DNA of 64,000 nt from the NCBI RefSeq assembly GCF_900102465.1, contig NZ_FNBW01000007.1, positions 245,115 to 309,114 on the forward strand. Direction: 5' to 3'. Within the stretch, counting starts at the first letter, position 1, and each line of letters opens with the position of its first letter. Made by a program: the position numbers and the translations under genes. The notes beneath the pieces are model-generated. The model did not search any database. It had not been told where the DNA came from and saw nothing but the letters and a program-made list of their open reading frames with translations. The DNA comes from Thalassobaculum litoreum DSM 18839. GTDB lineage: Bacteria > Pseudomonadota > Alphaproteobacteria > Thalassobaculales > Thalassobaculaceae. Positions 1 through 8,354 of this stretch are shown piece by piece.

Positions 1-906
1 CGGCAGCATCACACGCAGGGTGACGTACTGGTCGCCCGGCTCGCCGCCGCCCTTGGCCGGCACGCCCTTGCCGCGCAGGCGCATGCGCTTGCCGCCGTTC
101 GAGCCCTTCGGGATCTTCAGCGAGACCGAGCCGTGCACGGTCGGCACCGTCACGCTGGCGCCGAGAATGGCCTCCTGCAGGGTGATCGGCAGGTCCAGCA
201 GGATGTCGTCGCCCTCGCGGGTGAAATGGGCGTGCGGCTCGACATTCAGCTCCAGATAGGCGTCGCCGGCGGGCAGGGCGCTGCTGGCCGGCTTGCCCTG
301 GCCCTTCAGGCGCAGCACGGTACCGTCCTCGGTCGCCGGCGGGATCGTCAGGTTGACGACCTTGCCGTCGCTCAGCGTCACCCGCTTCTTGATGCCGCTC
401 ACCGCCTCCACGAAGGGGATCTTCAGGCGGTAGCGCAGGTCCTGGGAGTTGCGCCGCGGCGAGCTGCGCGGGCCGGCGTCGCCGGCGGAGGGTCCGCCGG
501 CCGTGCCGGACCGTCCGGCGCGCCACTGCTTGAGGATCTCTTCGATCGGGTCGCCGCTGCCGTCGCCGTCGAACGTGTCGTCGAAATCGAAGGTGCTGCC
601 GCGGCCCGAGCCGGTGCCGCCGGTGGCATGGCCGCTGCGCGACTTCCAGCCCTTGGACCAGAAGCTACCGCGGCCGCGACGCTCGCGGCCGTCCGGATCG
701 ATCTCGCCGCGGTCGTATTTCTTGCGCTTGGCCGGGTCGCCCAGCAGGTCGTAGGCCGAGCTGACCTCCTGGAACTTGCGGGCGACGTCGTCGTCGCCCT
801 GGTTCAGGTCGGGATGGTATTTCTTGGCGAGCTTGCGGTAGGCGGCCTTTACCTCGTCCTGGGAGGCCGACGGGGTAACGCCGAGAACCTTATACGGATC
901 GCTCAT
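1..906 (-). CDS. DnaJ-like chaperone, CbpA type (3' end outside window)
   Basis: J-domain co-chaperone that would stimulate DnaK ATPase activity and deliver client proteins. The reading frame is open from ATG at 906 to the window edge (302 codons, no stop seen). Residues 1-70 form a J domain with the HPD tripeptide at 31-33 ([10 protein letters not shown]). A Gly/Ser/Arg-rich linker follows (about 72-150), then a DnaJ C-terminal substrate-binding region from about 155. No CXXCXGXG zinc repeats are present, so this is class B (CbpA-like), not DnaJ itself. The start has a GGGAG Shine-Dalgarno 7 nt upstream that lies in the loop of a perfect hairpin (see the regulatory feature). It sits near pdxH, a common alphaproteobacterial arrangement. 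Confidence 0.93.
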   Translation of the reverse strand, partial: MSDPYKVLGVTPSASQDEVKAAYRKLAKKYHPDLNQGDDDVARKFQEVSSAYDLLGDPAKRKKYDRGEIDPDGRERRGRGSFWSKGWKSRSGHATGGTGSGRGSTFDFDDTFDGDGSGDPIEEILKQWRAGRSGTAGGPSAGDAGPRSSPRRNSQDLRYRLKIPFVEAVSGIKKRVTLSDGKVVNLTIPPATEDGTVLRLKGQGKPASSALPAGDAYLELNVEPHAHFTREGDDILLDLPITLQEAILGASVTVPTVHGSVSLKIPKGSNGGKRMRLRGKGVPAKGGGEPGDQYVTLRVMLP

Positions 907-926
907 CCGCCGACTCCCGTCGGCGG
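904..926 (-). promoter_or_regulatory. Hairpin occluding the RBS of the DnaJ-like gene (candidate RNA thermometer)
   Basis: Positions 907-914 (ccgccgac) and 919-926 (gtcggcgg) are perfect inverted repeats around a 4-nt loop. In the mRNA the loop reads GGGA, a GNRA-type tetraloop that contains most of the Shine-Dalgarno, and the stem ends directly at the AUG. The structure is seen in the sequence. Its role as a thermosensor or translational brake is inference. Confidence 0.5.
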
Positions 927-1066
927 ATGAAGGATCGACATGATCGGGAACCTGGCCGTGGGCCGTTCCATTGCCGCAGATACCTCGTCAGGAAACTCGA
1001 AGCGTGAGTGTCCGACCAGAGGTCGTCCCGGATCAAGACTTTGTAAAGGGGGTCGCCAGACCGACC

Positions 1067-1540
1067 TCAGTTGACCACCTTCCAGGTGCCGTCCGGCTGG
1101 CGGCAGGCGGTGCCGAAGGCTTCTTCCGTGCGGCCGCCGACATTGATCGTCTGCGAGTACTCGCGGCAGTACTGGCCGTTGTTCGTCTGATAGGTCCGGG
1201 TCGGTGTCACGGTGCCGTAATTACCCGAATCGGGGTTGCTCCAGGTCGAGCTGGCGCCGCTCGGCTGGTTCTCAAGCGTGTTCTGGGTGGTCGAGGCCAG
1301 CGCCGCCTTGTCGGCCCGGTCGAGCGACTTGCCGACCTCGCTGCCGATCAGCGCGCCGAGCAGGGTGCCGGCTGCGACGGCGGCGAGCTGGCCTTTGCCC
1401 TGGCCGAACTGCGAGCCGGCGACGGCGCCGCCGAGGCCGCCGAGAACGGCGCCGCCGGTCTGCTTGGCCCCGGTGTCCGCGCAGGCGGCAAGGCCGAGGC
1501 TGAGCGCCATTGCGGAGACGATTGCGGTCTTGCGGAACAT
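1067..1540 (-). CDS. 17-kDa surface antigen-like glycine-zipper outer-membrane lipoprotein
   Basis: 157 residues from ATG at 1540. The N-terminus is a lipoprotein signal with a LAAC lipobox (Cys20), so the mature protein is probably anchored in the outer membrane. A glycine-zipper segment (about 32-75; GGAVLGGLGGAVAGSQFG and GTLLGALIGSEVG) could span or associate with the membrane. A C-terminal domain carrying two Cys residues (REYSQTINVGGRTEEAFGTAC) matches the rickettsial 17-kDa antigen family. Upstream in-frame codons exist, but an AGGTAAGAAG stretch just before 1540 and the intact signal peptide fix the start here. Its physiological role is unknown, probably envelope integrity. It is monocistronic and divergent from pdxH. 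Confidence 0.88.
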   Translation of the reverse strand: MFRKTAIVSAMALSLGLAACADTGAKQTGGAVLGGLGGAVAGSQFGQGKGQLAAVAAGTLLGALIGSEVGKSLDRADKAALASTTQNTLENQPSGASSTWSNPDSGNYGTVTPTRTYQTNNGQYCREYSQTINVGGRTEEAFGTACRQPDGTWKVVN

Positions 1541-1814
1541 GATCTTCTTACCTTTCGCATGAGCCCGGCATTTTCCGGCCGGACTGATTCCCCTGAATTC
1601 CCCATCCAAAGCCGGGGCAGTGACGCCTTCGACGATGGAGATCGCGGAACTCGCAGCTAGAAACGTAACGGCCACGACGATCCGTCGGTTCCTTCAACTC
1701 TTTTTTGCGCACCGATATTCCATCGCCACGCCGCTCCGGTCGGCAATTCGGCACTGGATATGGCGTCGCTCTCGCCATATTGAAGGCCGGACACCGGCAT
1801 CGAGGGGATGTGAC

Positions 1815-2429
1815 ATGAGTGACGACAAGGCCATTTTCGAGCCGCAGACCGACGATCCGTTCGAGCAGTTCCGGCTCTGGTTCGCCGAGGCAGAGGCCAG
1901 CGAGGTCAACGACGCCAACGCGATGACCCTGGCGACCGCCGGTTCCGACGGCCGTCCTTCGGCCCGGATCGTGCTCATGAAGGACTACGACGAGAGCGGT
2001 GTCGTGTTCTACACCAACACCGAGAGCCAGAAGGGTCTGCAGCTTGCCGTGAACCCGTTCGCGGCTCTGCTGTTCCACTGGAAGTCCCTGCGCCGCCAGG
2101 TCCGCTTCGAGGGGGCGGTGACGCCGGTGACCGCGGCCGAGGCCGACGACTATTACGACAGCCGTCCGCGCAACAGCCGGATCGGCGCCTGGGCCTCGCA
2201 GCAGTCGCGTCCGCTCGCCGACCGGGCGACGCTGATGCAGTCGGTCGAGCGCTTCAGCGGCGAATATCCCGGCGAGGCGGTGCCGCGCCCGCCCTACTGG
2301 TCCGGCTACCGGCTGTCGCCGCTGCGCATCGAGTTCTGGCACGACGGGGCGTTCCGGCTGCACGACCGTTTCGTCTTCACCCGCCAGGCCGAAGGCCAGC
2401 CCTGGAGCGTGCAGCGCCTGTATCCCTGA
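1815..2429 (+). CDS. pdxH: Pyridoxamine/pyridoxine 5'-phosphate oxidase
   Basis: FMN-dependent oxidase that converts PNP or PMP to pyridoxal 5'-phosphate, the last step of vitamin B6 synthesis and salvage (cytosolic dimer). The 204 residues contain the family landmarks: ARIVLMKDYDESGVVFYTN (FMN region), FHWKSLRRQVRFEG, SRPRNSRIGAWASQQS and the C-terminal phosphate/PLP-binding RLSPLRIEFW and RLYP. The length is close to the usual 210-220. The start at 1815 is chosen because GAGGGG lies 7 nt upstream and the homologous region begins there, although the frame is open further upstream. Confidence 0.96.
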   Translation: MSDDKAIFEPQTDDPFEQFRLWFAEAEASEVNDANAMTLATAGSDGRPSARIVLMKDYDESGVVFYTNTESQKGLQLAVNPFAALLFHWKSLRRQVRFEGAVTPVTAAEADDYYDSRPRNSRIGAWASQQSRPLADRATLMQSVERFSGEYPGEAVPRPPYWSGYRLSPLRIEFWHDGAFRLHDRFVFTRQAEGQPWSVQRLYP

Positions 2430-2453
2430 ACCGGAAAACGGGCCGCATATCGC

Positions 2454-2467
2454 TTGATCTGCATCAA
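2454..2467. promoter_or_regulatory. FNR/FixK/Anr-type binding site upstream of the stress-protein gene
   Basis: TTGATctgcATCAA is a perfect 14-bp dyad matching the TTGAT-N4-ATCAA consensus of FNR/FixK/Anr regulators. It lies 81 bp before the universal stress protein ATG. If used as a class II site (centre at -41.5), transcription would start near 2502. The match is seen directly. Control by oxygen limitation is inferred. Confidence 0.7.
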
Positions 2468-2547
2468 GGTCGGTTTGCATCGCCTGACCTAGCCTCCACA
2501 TACGAGAGGGCGACCGCCCGATCGACTACCGGCCATGGAGGCATGAG

Positions 2548-3402
2548 ATGAAACGGATCTTCGTTCCGCTGCTTGGTGAGCTTGGCGACCGTGCGGCCCT
2601 GGATGCTGCGGGCAAGCTGCTGGCGGCGTCCGGCGGCTTTGTCGATGCGCGCGTGCTGCGCCGCGATCCGCGCGATGTCCTGCCGATCGTCGGGGAGGGC
2701 TTCGGCGCGGCGATGATCGACGAGGTCATGGCCGCCGCGGAGAAGGGCTCCCAGGAACAGGCGGCGAAAGCCAGGAAGAACTTCGACGAGTGGGCAACGG
2801 CAGCCGGCGCCAATGTCGGCGCGGCCCCCGGCGCCGAGGGCCTGAGCGCGACCTTCGGCGAACTGGTCGGCCCAGTGCCGGGCGTCGAGGTGGCCGCGGA
2901 GCGCGTCAGCGATGTGGTGATTTGCGCCCGCGCCCCGCGGGATGTCAGCCCGGACCGGGCGGCCCTGCTGGAAGTGGCGGTGATGGAGGCCGGGCGGCCG
3001 GTCATCGTCGTTCCCGACGCGGAGCTGGAGAGCATCGCCACCACCATCCTGGTGGCCTGGAACGGCTCGGCCGAGGCGGCACGGGCGGTCTCGATGGCGA
3101 TGCCGCTGCTGCTGCAGGCGGGCAAGGTGGTCGTCGTGACAGTCGATGACGGCGACGTGTCGGCCGATCCCGAACCCCTGGCCGATACCCTGCGGGCCAA
3201 CGGCGTGAAGGCTGAGGCGGTGAAGGCGACGATGGACAAGGCCGGCGTGGCGGCGACCCTCGAGGTCGAGGCCGGCAAGCAGAAGGCCGACCTGATCCTG
3301 ATCGGCGCCTACAGCCACAGCCGGGTCCGCGAATTCGTCATGGGCGGCGTCACGGACGATGCCTTGACCGAAGGATCGGTGCCCATGATGCTGGCCCGAT
3401 AA
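2548..3402 (+). CDS. Universal stress protein, tandem UspA domains
   Basis: 284-residue cytoplasmic protein. The second half (about 150-284) is a canonical Usp domain: ILVAWNGSAEAARAVSMAMPLL at its start and an ATP-binding-type GAYSHSRVREFVMGGVTDDAL loop near the end. The first half (MKRIFVPLLG...VIVVP) is a diverged Usp domain without a clear nucleotide motif, the usual pattern for two-domain UspE/UspA relatives. Such proteins help survival under oxygen or energy limitation. The perfect FNR-type box upstream supports micro-oxic induction. It probably heads a short operon with the two small genes that follow (28 and 5 bp gaps). Confidence 0.92.
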   Translation: MKRIFVPLLGELGDRAALDAAGKLLAASGGFVDARVLRRDPRDVLPIVGEGFGAAMIDEVMAAAEKGSQEQAAKARKNFDEWATAAGANVGAAPGAEGLSATFGELVGPVPGVEVAAERVSDVVICARAPRDVSPDRAALLEVAVMEAGRPVIVVPDAELESIATTILVAWNGSAEAARAVSMAMPLLLQAGKVVVVTVDDGDVSADPEPLADTLRANGVKAEAVKATMDKAGVAATLEVEAGKQKADLILIGAYSHSRVREFVMGGVTDDALTEGSVPMMLAR

Positions 3403-3430
3403 CAACGAAAAACGTGAAGGAATCACCGGA

Positions 3431-3802
3431 ATGAGCGTGCGAACCATTCGTTTGGAGCTGGCCCGCGGCCCCGAGTTTCCCGAGGGCAGCGCCTCTCGCG
3501 GCTACGAGTTCAAGGCGCCGCTGACCGCGGACGGTACGCTGGACCATGACGCGTGGTCCAAGGTGCGCAGCGACTGCACCTTCCGGCGGTTCTGGGACGG
3601 TGCGGCGGAGGAGACCGGTCATCTGGTCCACCGCCGCGGCAACCGCTGGCTGTTCCACTACGACGGCGTGACCCACGAGGAAGATGAGGAGGACGACATG
3701 ATCTTCAAGTTCGACCGTCATCACTTCGTCGAAGGCGAATACGTGTCGATCACCGAACACGACGGCGAGCAACACACCTTCCGCGTCGTCAGCGTCCGCT
3801 GA
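3431..3802 (+). CDS. Conserved small acidic protein, function unknown
   Basis: 123 residues from ATG at 3431, with a purine-rich GTGAAGGAATC stretch upstream. The composition is hydrophilic and acidic (EEDEEDD around residue 80), with a C-terminal beta-rich end (VEGEYVSITEHDGEQHTFRVVSVR) that could be an SH3-like or OB-like fold. No signal peptide or membrane helix. I do not recognise a family. The 28-bp gap behind the universal stress protein suggests co-transcription under the same FNR-type box, so a role in low-oxygen physiology is possible but unproven. Confidence 0.75.
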   Translation: MSVRTIRLELARGPEFPEGSASRGYEFKAPLTADGTLDHDAWSKVRSDCTFRRFWDGAAEETGHLVHRRGNRWLFHYDGVTHEEDEEDDMIFKFDRHHFVEGEYVSITEHDGEQHTFRVVSVR

Positions 3803-3807
3803 ACCGG

Positions 3808-4098
3808 GTGTCGCGCCGGTTGGACGAGGGCTGGCTGGTTTTCGACAGCGTCGAGAACCGCCAGCACGACCGGTGTGTGGATCTGTTTTCCCGACCGGAC
3901 GGCAGCTACGGCTTCGAGGAGTTCCGGCGCGACCCGGAAGACGGCGGGGGCTGGACGCCGGTCGCCTACCACTCCGCCGCCCGGTTCGAGACGGCGGCGG
4001 CCGCATCGGCGGCCGCCACGGAACAGGTGCCCTGGCTGGCCGAGGCGCTCACTCGTCGCCGACGCAATCCCGTCGCCGCTCGGCGCGGCGCTCGATGA
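3808..4098 (+). CDS. Small hypothetical protein following the stress operon
   Basis: 96 residues from a GTG start 5 bp after the previous stop, suggesting translational coupling. The core (WLVFDSVENRQHDRCVDLF ... YGFEEFRRDPEDGGGWTPV) is aromatic and acidic and looks like a compact cytoplasmic domain. The tail is Ala/Arg-rich. Its last 50 bp overlap the 3' end of the convergent mgtC-type gene, so the very C-terminus may be fortuitous. No function is assigned. Confidence 0.6.
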   Translation: MSRRLDEGWLVFDSVENRQHDRCVDLFSRPDGSYGFEEFRRDPEDGGGWTPVAYHSAARFETAAAASAAATEQVPWLAEALTRRRRNPVAARRGAR

Positions 4099-4546
4099 GC
4101 CCGATCACCACCAGCACGATCACGCCCAATACCGCCGTCATGCCGGCGAGGTAGAGCTGGCCGACGCCGCAGGCCACGCCGAGGGCGCCGGTCAGCCACA
4201 GGCTGGCGCCCGTGGTGATGCCTTCCACCTCGCCCTTGTTGCGGATGATGGCGCCGGCGCCGAGGAAGGCGATGCCGGTGACCACCGCCTCCAGCACGCG
4301 GGTCGGGTCGATGCGGACATGCTCGTCCCAGCCGTCGACCGAGTCGACGATCTCCATGGCGATCAGCGCGAAGGAAGCCGAGGCGAGCGACACCAGCATG
4401 TGCGAGCGCAGGCCGGCCGGCTTGCGGTGCAACTCCCGATCGAGGCCGATGACCATGCCCAGCAGCAGGGCCAGGCCCAGTCTTTCAGCGTACATGGCTG
4501 TGTCGCTGCTGGTGAATTGGCCGATGGTCGGCAAGAGATCCTGCAC
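4049..4546 (-). CDS. MgtC/SapB-family membrane protein
   Basis: 165-residue inner-membrane protein with about four or five hydrophobic segments. Family motifs include LLLGMVIGLDRELHRKPAGLRSHMLVSLASA and the GIAFLGAGAIIRNKGEVEGITTGASLWLTGALGVACG region. MgtC proteins are linked to growth in low magnesium and to modulation of the F-type ATP synthase; which applies here is unknown. The start is a GTG at 4546 preceded by GGAAAGGA at proper spacing. The in-frame ATG further upstream lacks a signal and encodes unrelated residues. Tail-to-tail overlap with the 3808-4098 gene. Confidence 0.88.
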   Translation of the reverse strand: MQDLLPTIGQFTSSDTAMYAERLGLALLLGMVIGLDRELHRKPAGLRSHMLVSLASASFALIAMEIVDSVDGWDEHVRIDPTRVLEAVVTGIAFLGAGAIIRNKGEVEGITTGASLWLTGALGVACGVGQLYLAGMTAVLGVIVLVVIGLIERRAERRRDCVGDE

Positions 4547-4683
4547 GGGGCGTCCTTTCCCGGCTAGTGGCGCATCGTCGGGAAACGGTCCGGCTCGGAG
4601 CCGGTTCCTCAACCCGTGGGAAATGCCGTTGCACCCTGTCTGCGCAGGTGACGCCCTGCGCCGATGGGGATAGGCTCCGACCC

Positions 4684-5424
4684 ATGTCAGACGACTCAAA
4701 ACTCATGCTTCTCACCGGCGCCAGTCGAGGGATCGGCCACGCCACCGTTCAGATCTTCGTGCGCCGGGGTTGGCGGCTGCTGACCTGCTCGCGCGACGCG
4801 CCGCCGGCGGAATGCCTGCGCGACCCCGACCGGGCCTGGCACATCTCCGCCGACCTGTCGGATCCCAAGAGCCTGGACGCCTTCATCGACGAGGCGAACG
4901 AGTGGCTGGGCGACCGGCCGCTGCACGCCCTGGTGAACAATGCCGGCTGGTCGCCGAAATCGTCGTTCAAGGAGCGGCTCGGCGTGCTGAACGGCGATCT
5001 GGAGGCCTGGCACCGGGTGTTCGAGGTGAATTTCTTCGCGCCGCTGAAGCTGGCGCGCGGCTTCGCCGCCTCGCTGCACAAGGGCAAGGGGGCGATCGTC
5101 AACATCACCTCCATTGCCGGCCACGAGATCCATCCCTTCGCCGGCTCGGCCTATTCCACCTCCAAGGCGGCCCTGTCGGCGCTGACCCGGGAGATGGCCA
5201 ACGAGTTCGCCGAGCTGGGCGTGCGGGTGAACGCGGTGGCGCCGGGCGAGATCGAGACCGCCATGCTGTCGCCGGAGACCGAGGTGCTGATCCCGCGCAT
5301 CCCGCTGCAGAAACTCGGCCAGCCGAAGGACGTGGCCGGGGCGATCTACTACCTGTGCAGCGAGGACAGCGAGTATGTCACCGGCACCGAGATCTTCGTG
5401 ACCGGCGGCCAGCACATCCTCTAG
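4684..5424 (+). CDS. Short-chain dehydrogenase/reductase
   Basis: 246 residues, a classical SDR. It has TGASRGIG for NAD(P) binding near the N-terminus, NNAG mid-protein, catalytic Ser (NITSIAG) and the YxxxK pair in AYSTSKAAL, then NAVAPGEIETAML and a C-terminal VTGTEIFVTGGQHIL typical of the family. The substrate is unknown; the basic residue after the glycine motif (GASRG) suggests but does not prove NADP preference. The start at 4684 gives the normal N-terminus (MSDDSKLMLLTGAS). The next gene begins 13 bp after the stop, so the two are probably co-transcribed. Confidence 0.93.
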   Translation: MSDDSKLMLLTGASRGIGHATVQIFVRRGWRLLTCSRDAPPAECLRDPDRAWHISADLSDPKSLDAFIDEANEWLGDRPLHALVNNAGWSPKSSFKERLGVLNGDLEAWHRVFEVNFFAPLKLARGFAASLHKGKGAIVNITSIAGHEIHPFAGSAYSTSKAALSALTREMANEFAELGVRVNAVAPGEIETAMLSPETEVLIPRIPLQKLGQPKDVAGAIYYLCSEDSEYVTGTEIFVTGGQHIL

Positions 5425-5437
5425 GGAGAGAGTCGAG

Positions 5438-6178
5438 ATGCGGATCTGCGTGATGGTATGCGCCCATGTCGGGCCGGATCTGGCCGACGTGCTGGATCCG
5501 TATCTGGAGATGTTCCGCCGGCTGCTGGCGCCGCATCTGCCGGAGGCGACCATCACCGGCTCGATGATCATCGAGGGCACGTTCCCGGCTTCCGTCGAGG
5601 ATCACGACGTCTATGTCTTCACCGGCAGCCCGCACGGGGTCTACGAGAATCTCGACTGGATCCGCCGGGCCGAGCAGTTCGTGCGCGACGCGGCGGCCGC
5701 CGGCAAGGTGCTGATCGGCGGCTGTTTCGGCCACCAGCTCATCGCCCAGGCGCTGGGGGGTACGGTGGTGAAGTCGGACAAGGGCTGGGGCATCGGCGTG
5801 CACACCCATCCGGTCCTCAGGCGCGAGGCCTGGATGGACGGCGGCCCCGATCGCCCGAACGTGGTGGTCAGCCACCAGGATCAGGTGGTGGAGGCGCCAC
5901 AGGGCGCGGTGGTGCTGGCCGGCACCGAGTTCTGCCCCAACGCCATGCTGCGGATCGGTGAGAAGATCCTGACCTTCCAGGGTCATCCGGAAATGACCAT
6001 TCCCATCGTCGACCGCCTGCTCGATCTGCGCGAGCAGCGAGTCGGCGCCGAGGTGTTCGCCGCCGGCAAGGCGTCGCTGCAGAAGCCGCTCGACCACGAC
6101 GCCATGGGCGCCTGGATCGCCGGGTTCATCCGCCGGGCCCTGGACGCGTCGGCCGGCAAGACCGTCGCGGCGGAGTAG
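5438..6178 (+). CDS. Class I glutamine amidotransferase-like protein
   Basis: 246 residues with a GMP-synthase-type GATase1 fold. The nucleophile Cys is in GGCFGHQLIAQALGG, and the His-Glu pair of the triad is in FQGHPEMT. The family includes stand-alone amidotransferases and gamma-glutamyl hydrolases acting on amine or peptide conjugates (PuuD/YfeJ-like). GGAGAGAG upstream of ATG 5438 is the ribosome binding site. Linkage to the SDR suggests a common small-molecule pathway, but the substrate cannot be read from sequence. Confidence 0.88.
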   Translation: MRICVMVCAHVGPDLADVLDPYLEMFRRLLAPHLPEATITGSMIIEGTFPASVEDHDVYVFTGSPHGVYENLDWIRRAEQFVRDAAAAGKVLIGGCFGHQLIAQALGGTVVKSDKGWGIGVHTHPVLRREAWMDGGPDRPNVVVSHQDQVVEAPQGAVVLAGTEFCPNAMLRIGEKILTFQGHPEMTIPIVDRLLDLREQRVGAEVFAAGKASLQKPLDHDAMGAWIAGFIRRALDASAGKTVAAE

Positions 6179-6188
6179 GGGGCGGCCG

Positions 6189-6983
6189 GTGGAGCGCGGC
6201 TCCGTCACGATCCGCCGCGACGTGATCGACGGGGTCGACGCGGTCCTGGCCGATACCGACCGCAGCTTTCCCCGCCATTGCCACGACCAGTTCGGCGTCG
6301 GCGTGATCCTCGACGGCGCGCAGATCTCCGCCAGCGGACGCGGTCAGGTCGAGGCCGAGGCGGGCGACGTGATCACCGTGAACCCGGGCGAGGTGCATGA
6401 CGGCGCACCGATCGGCGGCGGGCGCCGCTGGTCCATGCTGTATGTCGAGCCGAGCCGAATGGCGTCGTTGGTTGACGAGGTGGATGGGCGGGCCGACACC
6501 GGCCGCGAATTCACCGCCCCCGTCGTGACCGACCGGCGGGTCGCCGCCCGTGTCGCGGCCATGATCGCCGCGATCCATCGGGCGGCATCGGATGGCGAGG
6601 GCCTGGAGAGCGAGGAGCGGAGCCTCCTGGCGCTGGCGCCGCTGCTCGGCGTTCGCGCGGCGGGGCCGGGACCCGTCGGCGGTATCCGCCGTGCGCTGGA
6701 GCTGATCGATAACGATCCGACGGCGCCCCTCGGCCTGCGCGAGCTAGCCGCGGCGGCGGGACTCAGCCGGTTCCAGGTGGTGCGGGGGATCGCGCGGGCG
6801 ACGGGGCTCACCCCCCATGCCTATCTGCTGCGGCGGCGGATCGAACTGGCCCGCCGGCAGATCCGCGGCGGTCTGCCCCTGGCCGAGGTCGCGGCGGCCT
6901 GCGGATTTTCCGACCAGAGTCACATGACCCGGCTGTTCACTCGCCGCTTCGGCTACCCGCCCGGTGCCTATGCCGGCACCTGA
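6189..6983 (+). CDS. AraC-family regulator with N-terminal cupin
   Basis: 264 residues from GTG at 6189. The N-terminal half (about 15-110) is a small AraC-binding cupin (SFPRHCHDQFGVGVILDGAQ, VITVNPGEVHDG). The C-terminal about 100 residues carry two helix-turn-helix motifs (LGLRELAAAAGLSRFQVVRGIARATGLTPHAYL and LAEVAAACGFSDQSHMTRLFTRRFGYPPGAY). AraC-cupin regulators next to LysE exporters are a recurrent pair, so this protein probably senses an amino-acid-like ligand and activates the gene that follows in the same direction. Confidence 0.92.
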   Translation: MERGSVTIRRDVIDGVDAVLADTDRSFPRHCHDQFGVGVILDGAQISASGRGQVEAEAGDVITVNPGEVHDGAPIGGGRRWSMLYVEPSRMASLVDEVDGRADTGREFTAPVVTDRRVAARVAAMIAAIHRAASDGEGLESEERSLLALAPLLGVRAAGPGPVGGIRRALELIDNDPTAPLGLRELAAAAGLSRFQVVRGIARATGLTPHAYLLRRRIELARRQIRGGLPLAEVAAACGFSDQSHMTRLFTRRFGYPPGAYAGT

Positions 6984-7070
6984 GCGTCGGGCCTGCAACT
7001 TCGTTCAAGACCGGGGAACGCGGCTTCCGCTCTTCTGACGGCCGTTGAAGCCGTCGAGAGGAGAGGGATC

Positions 7071-7721
7071 GTGATCGACGACGCATTGAGGGCCGCCCTG
7101 GCGTCTGCACTCGCACCGGACTACCTGCTGACGTCGCTGGCGGTCTGCGTCATGCCCGGGACCGGGGTGATCTACACGCTGGCCCACGGTGTGGGACGCG
7201 GGAGCCGGGCCAGCCTGATCGCCGCCTTCGGCTGTACGCTGGGCATCGTGCCGCATCTGGTCGCCTGCGCGGTGGGGCTTGCGGCGCTGCTGCATTCCAG
7301 TGCGGCGGCCTTCCAGGCGGTGAAGCTGCTCGGCGTGGCGTATCTCTTCTACATGGCCTGGGGGATTCTGCGGGACGGCGGGGCGCTGGAGGTGACGTCC
7401 GAGCGCGACGGGCGCCCGGCCCATCGCATCATCCTGAGCGGCATCCTGCTCAACCTGCTGAACCCGAAGCTGACGCTGTTCTTCCTGGCGTTCCTGCCGC
7501 TGTTCCTGCCGGCGGACGCGCCGGCCCCGGCGCTGTCGATCCTGGTGCTGGGGGCGGTGTTCATGGCGATGACCTTCGCGGTCTTCGCGGTCTATGGCCT
7601 CTGCGCGTCGGCCGCCAGAACCTACGTCCTGGCGAAACCGTCGGTCATGAAAATTCTGAGATACGGATTTGCCGGCGCCTTCGGCCTGCTCGGCCTGCGC
7701 CTGCTGCTGAGCGAGCGGTAG
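7071..7721 (+). CDS. LysE/RhtB-family amino-acid exporter
   Basis: 216-residue inner-membrane protein with about six hydrophobic segments. LysE-family features are the N-terminal MPGTGVIYTLAHGVGRGSRASLIAAFGCTLGIVPH stretch, LLGVAYLFYMAWGILR, and GILLNLLNPKLTLFFLAFLPLF. The start is GTG at 7071 behind GAGAGGAGAGGG. The likely role is export of an amino acid or analogue under control of the preceding AraC regulator. It converges with the PadR-like gene (5 bp between stops). Confidence 0.9.
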   Translation: MIDDALRAALASALAPDYLLTSLAVCVMPGTGVIYTLAHGVGRGSRASLIAAFGCTLGIVPHLVACAVGLAALLHSSAAAFQAVKLLGVAYLFYMAWGILRDGGALEVTSERDGRPAHRIILSGILLNLLNPKLTLFFLAFLPLFLPADAPAPALSILVLGAVFMAMTFAVFAVYGLCASAARTYVLAKPSVMKILRYGFAGAFGLLGLRLLLSER

Positions 7722-7726
7722 CCCGG

Positions 7727-8260
7727 CTAACCCCGAAGCCCGCGCACCCACTCGATGCGGCGGTCGATCTGGTCGATCTCGTGGCCCAGCCAGTCGTCCA
7801 GCAGGCCGCCGCCCCATTCCTCATGGGCGGCTAGGTCGGCCAGACGGGCGCGCTCGCCCTGGTACATGACCTCCAGCGCGTGCAGCTGCTCGCCGCGGCC
7901 TTCGGCGTCGAGCTGGTCGATGAAGCGCAGCTTGAGGGCGAGCACCAGCTTGTTCAGGTCGGACACGCCCGGGCGCAGCGGCGAGGTCAGGTAGCCGGAC
8001 AGCGCCTCGCGTCCCTCGTCGCTCAGCCGGAGCAGGGCGTTGTCGCCGGAGCCCTGACCTGGTACCGCCTCGATCAGCCCCTCGAACTTCAGCAGCTCGA
8101 TGGAGGTGCCGAGCAGGTCGAGGGACGGGCCGACGATGCGGGCCGCGAATTCCCGAACCTCGGCGGACAGGTCGCTATAGACCCGTTCGCCCTCCGCCAG
8201 CAGGCCGAGCGCGGCGAGACGAATGGCTTCCTTGGGAACGAGAGAATTGTCGCGGTACAT
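7727..8260 (-). CDS. PadR-like winged-helix regulator
   Basis: 177 residues. The N-terminal about 85 residues form a winged-helix-like DNA-binding region (KEAIRLAALGLLAEGERVYSDLSAEVREFAARIVGPSLDLLGTSIELLKFEGLIEAV ... LLRLSDEGREAL), followed by a helical C-terminal dimerisation region with the PadR-type spacing (KLVLALKLRFIDQLDAEGRGEQLHALEVMYQGERARLADL). The ATG at 8260 has GGAGGCAGGGG in front; an upstream in-frame ATG lacks this. It is the last gene of the Pot-like ABC cluster on the same strand (94 bp after the permease) and is the best candidate for its regulator. The family assignment is by overall shape. Confidence 0.75.
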   Translation of the reverse strand: MYRDNSLVPKEAIRLAALGLLAEGERVYSDLSAEVREFAARIVGPSLDLLGTSIELLKFEGLIEAVPGQGSGDNALLRLSDEGREALSGYLTSPLRPGVSDLNKLVLALKLRFIDQLDAEGRGEQLHALEVMYQGERARLADLAAHEEWGGGLLDDWLGHEIDQIDRRIEWVRGLRG

Positions 8261-8354
8261 GCCCCTGCCTCCAGGCGTGGCGGTTCCCCATTCATATGAT
8301 GCGTCCGGGACCAAAAGTCCAGCAGCTTGTTGCGAATGATTCGCGAAAACGCCG

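Noticed and set aside
133..930. 265-codon plus-strand frame at the window start
   Set aside because: Antisense to the DnaJ-like gene, whose minus-strand product has an intact J domain with HPD.
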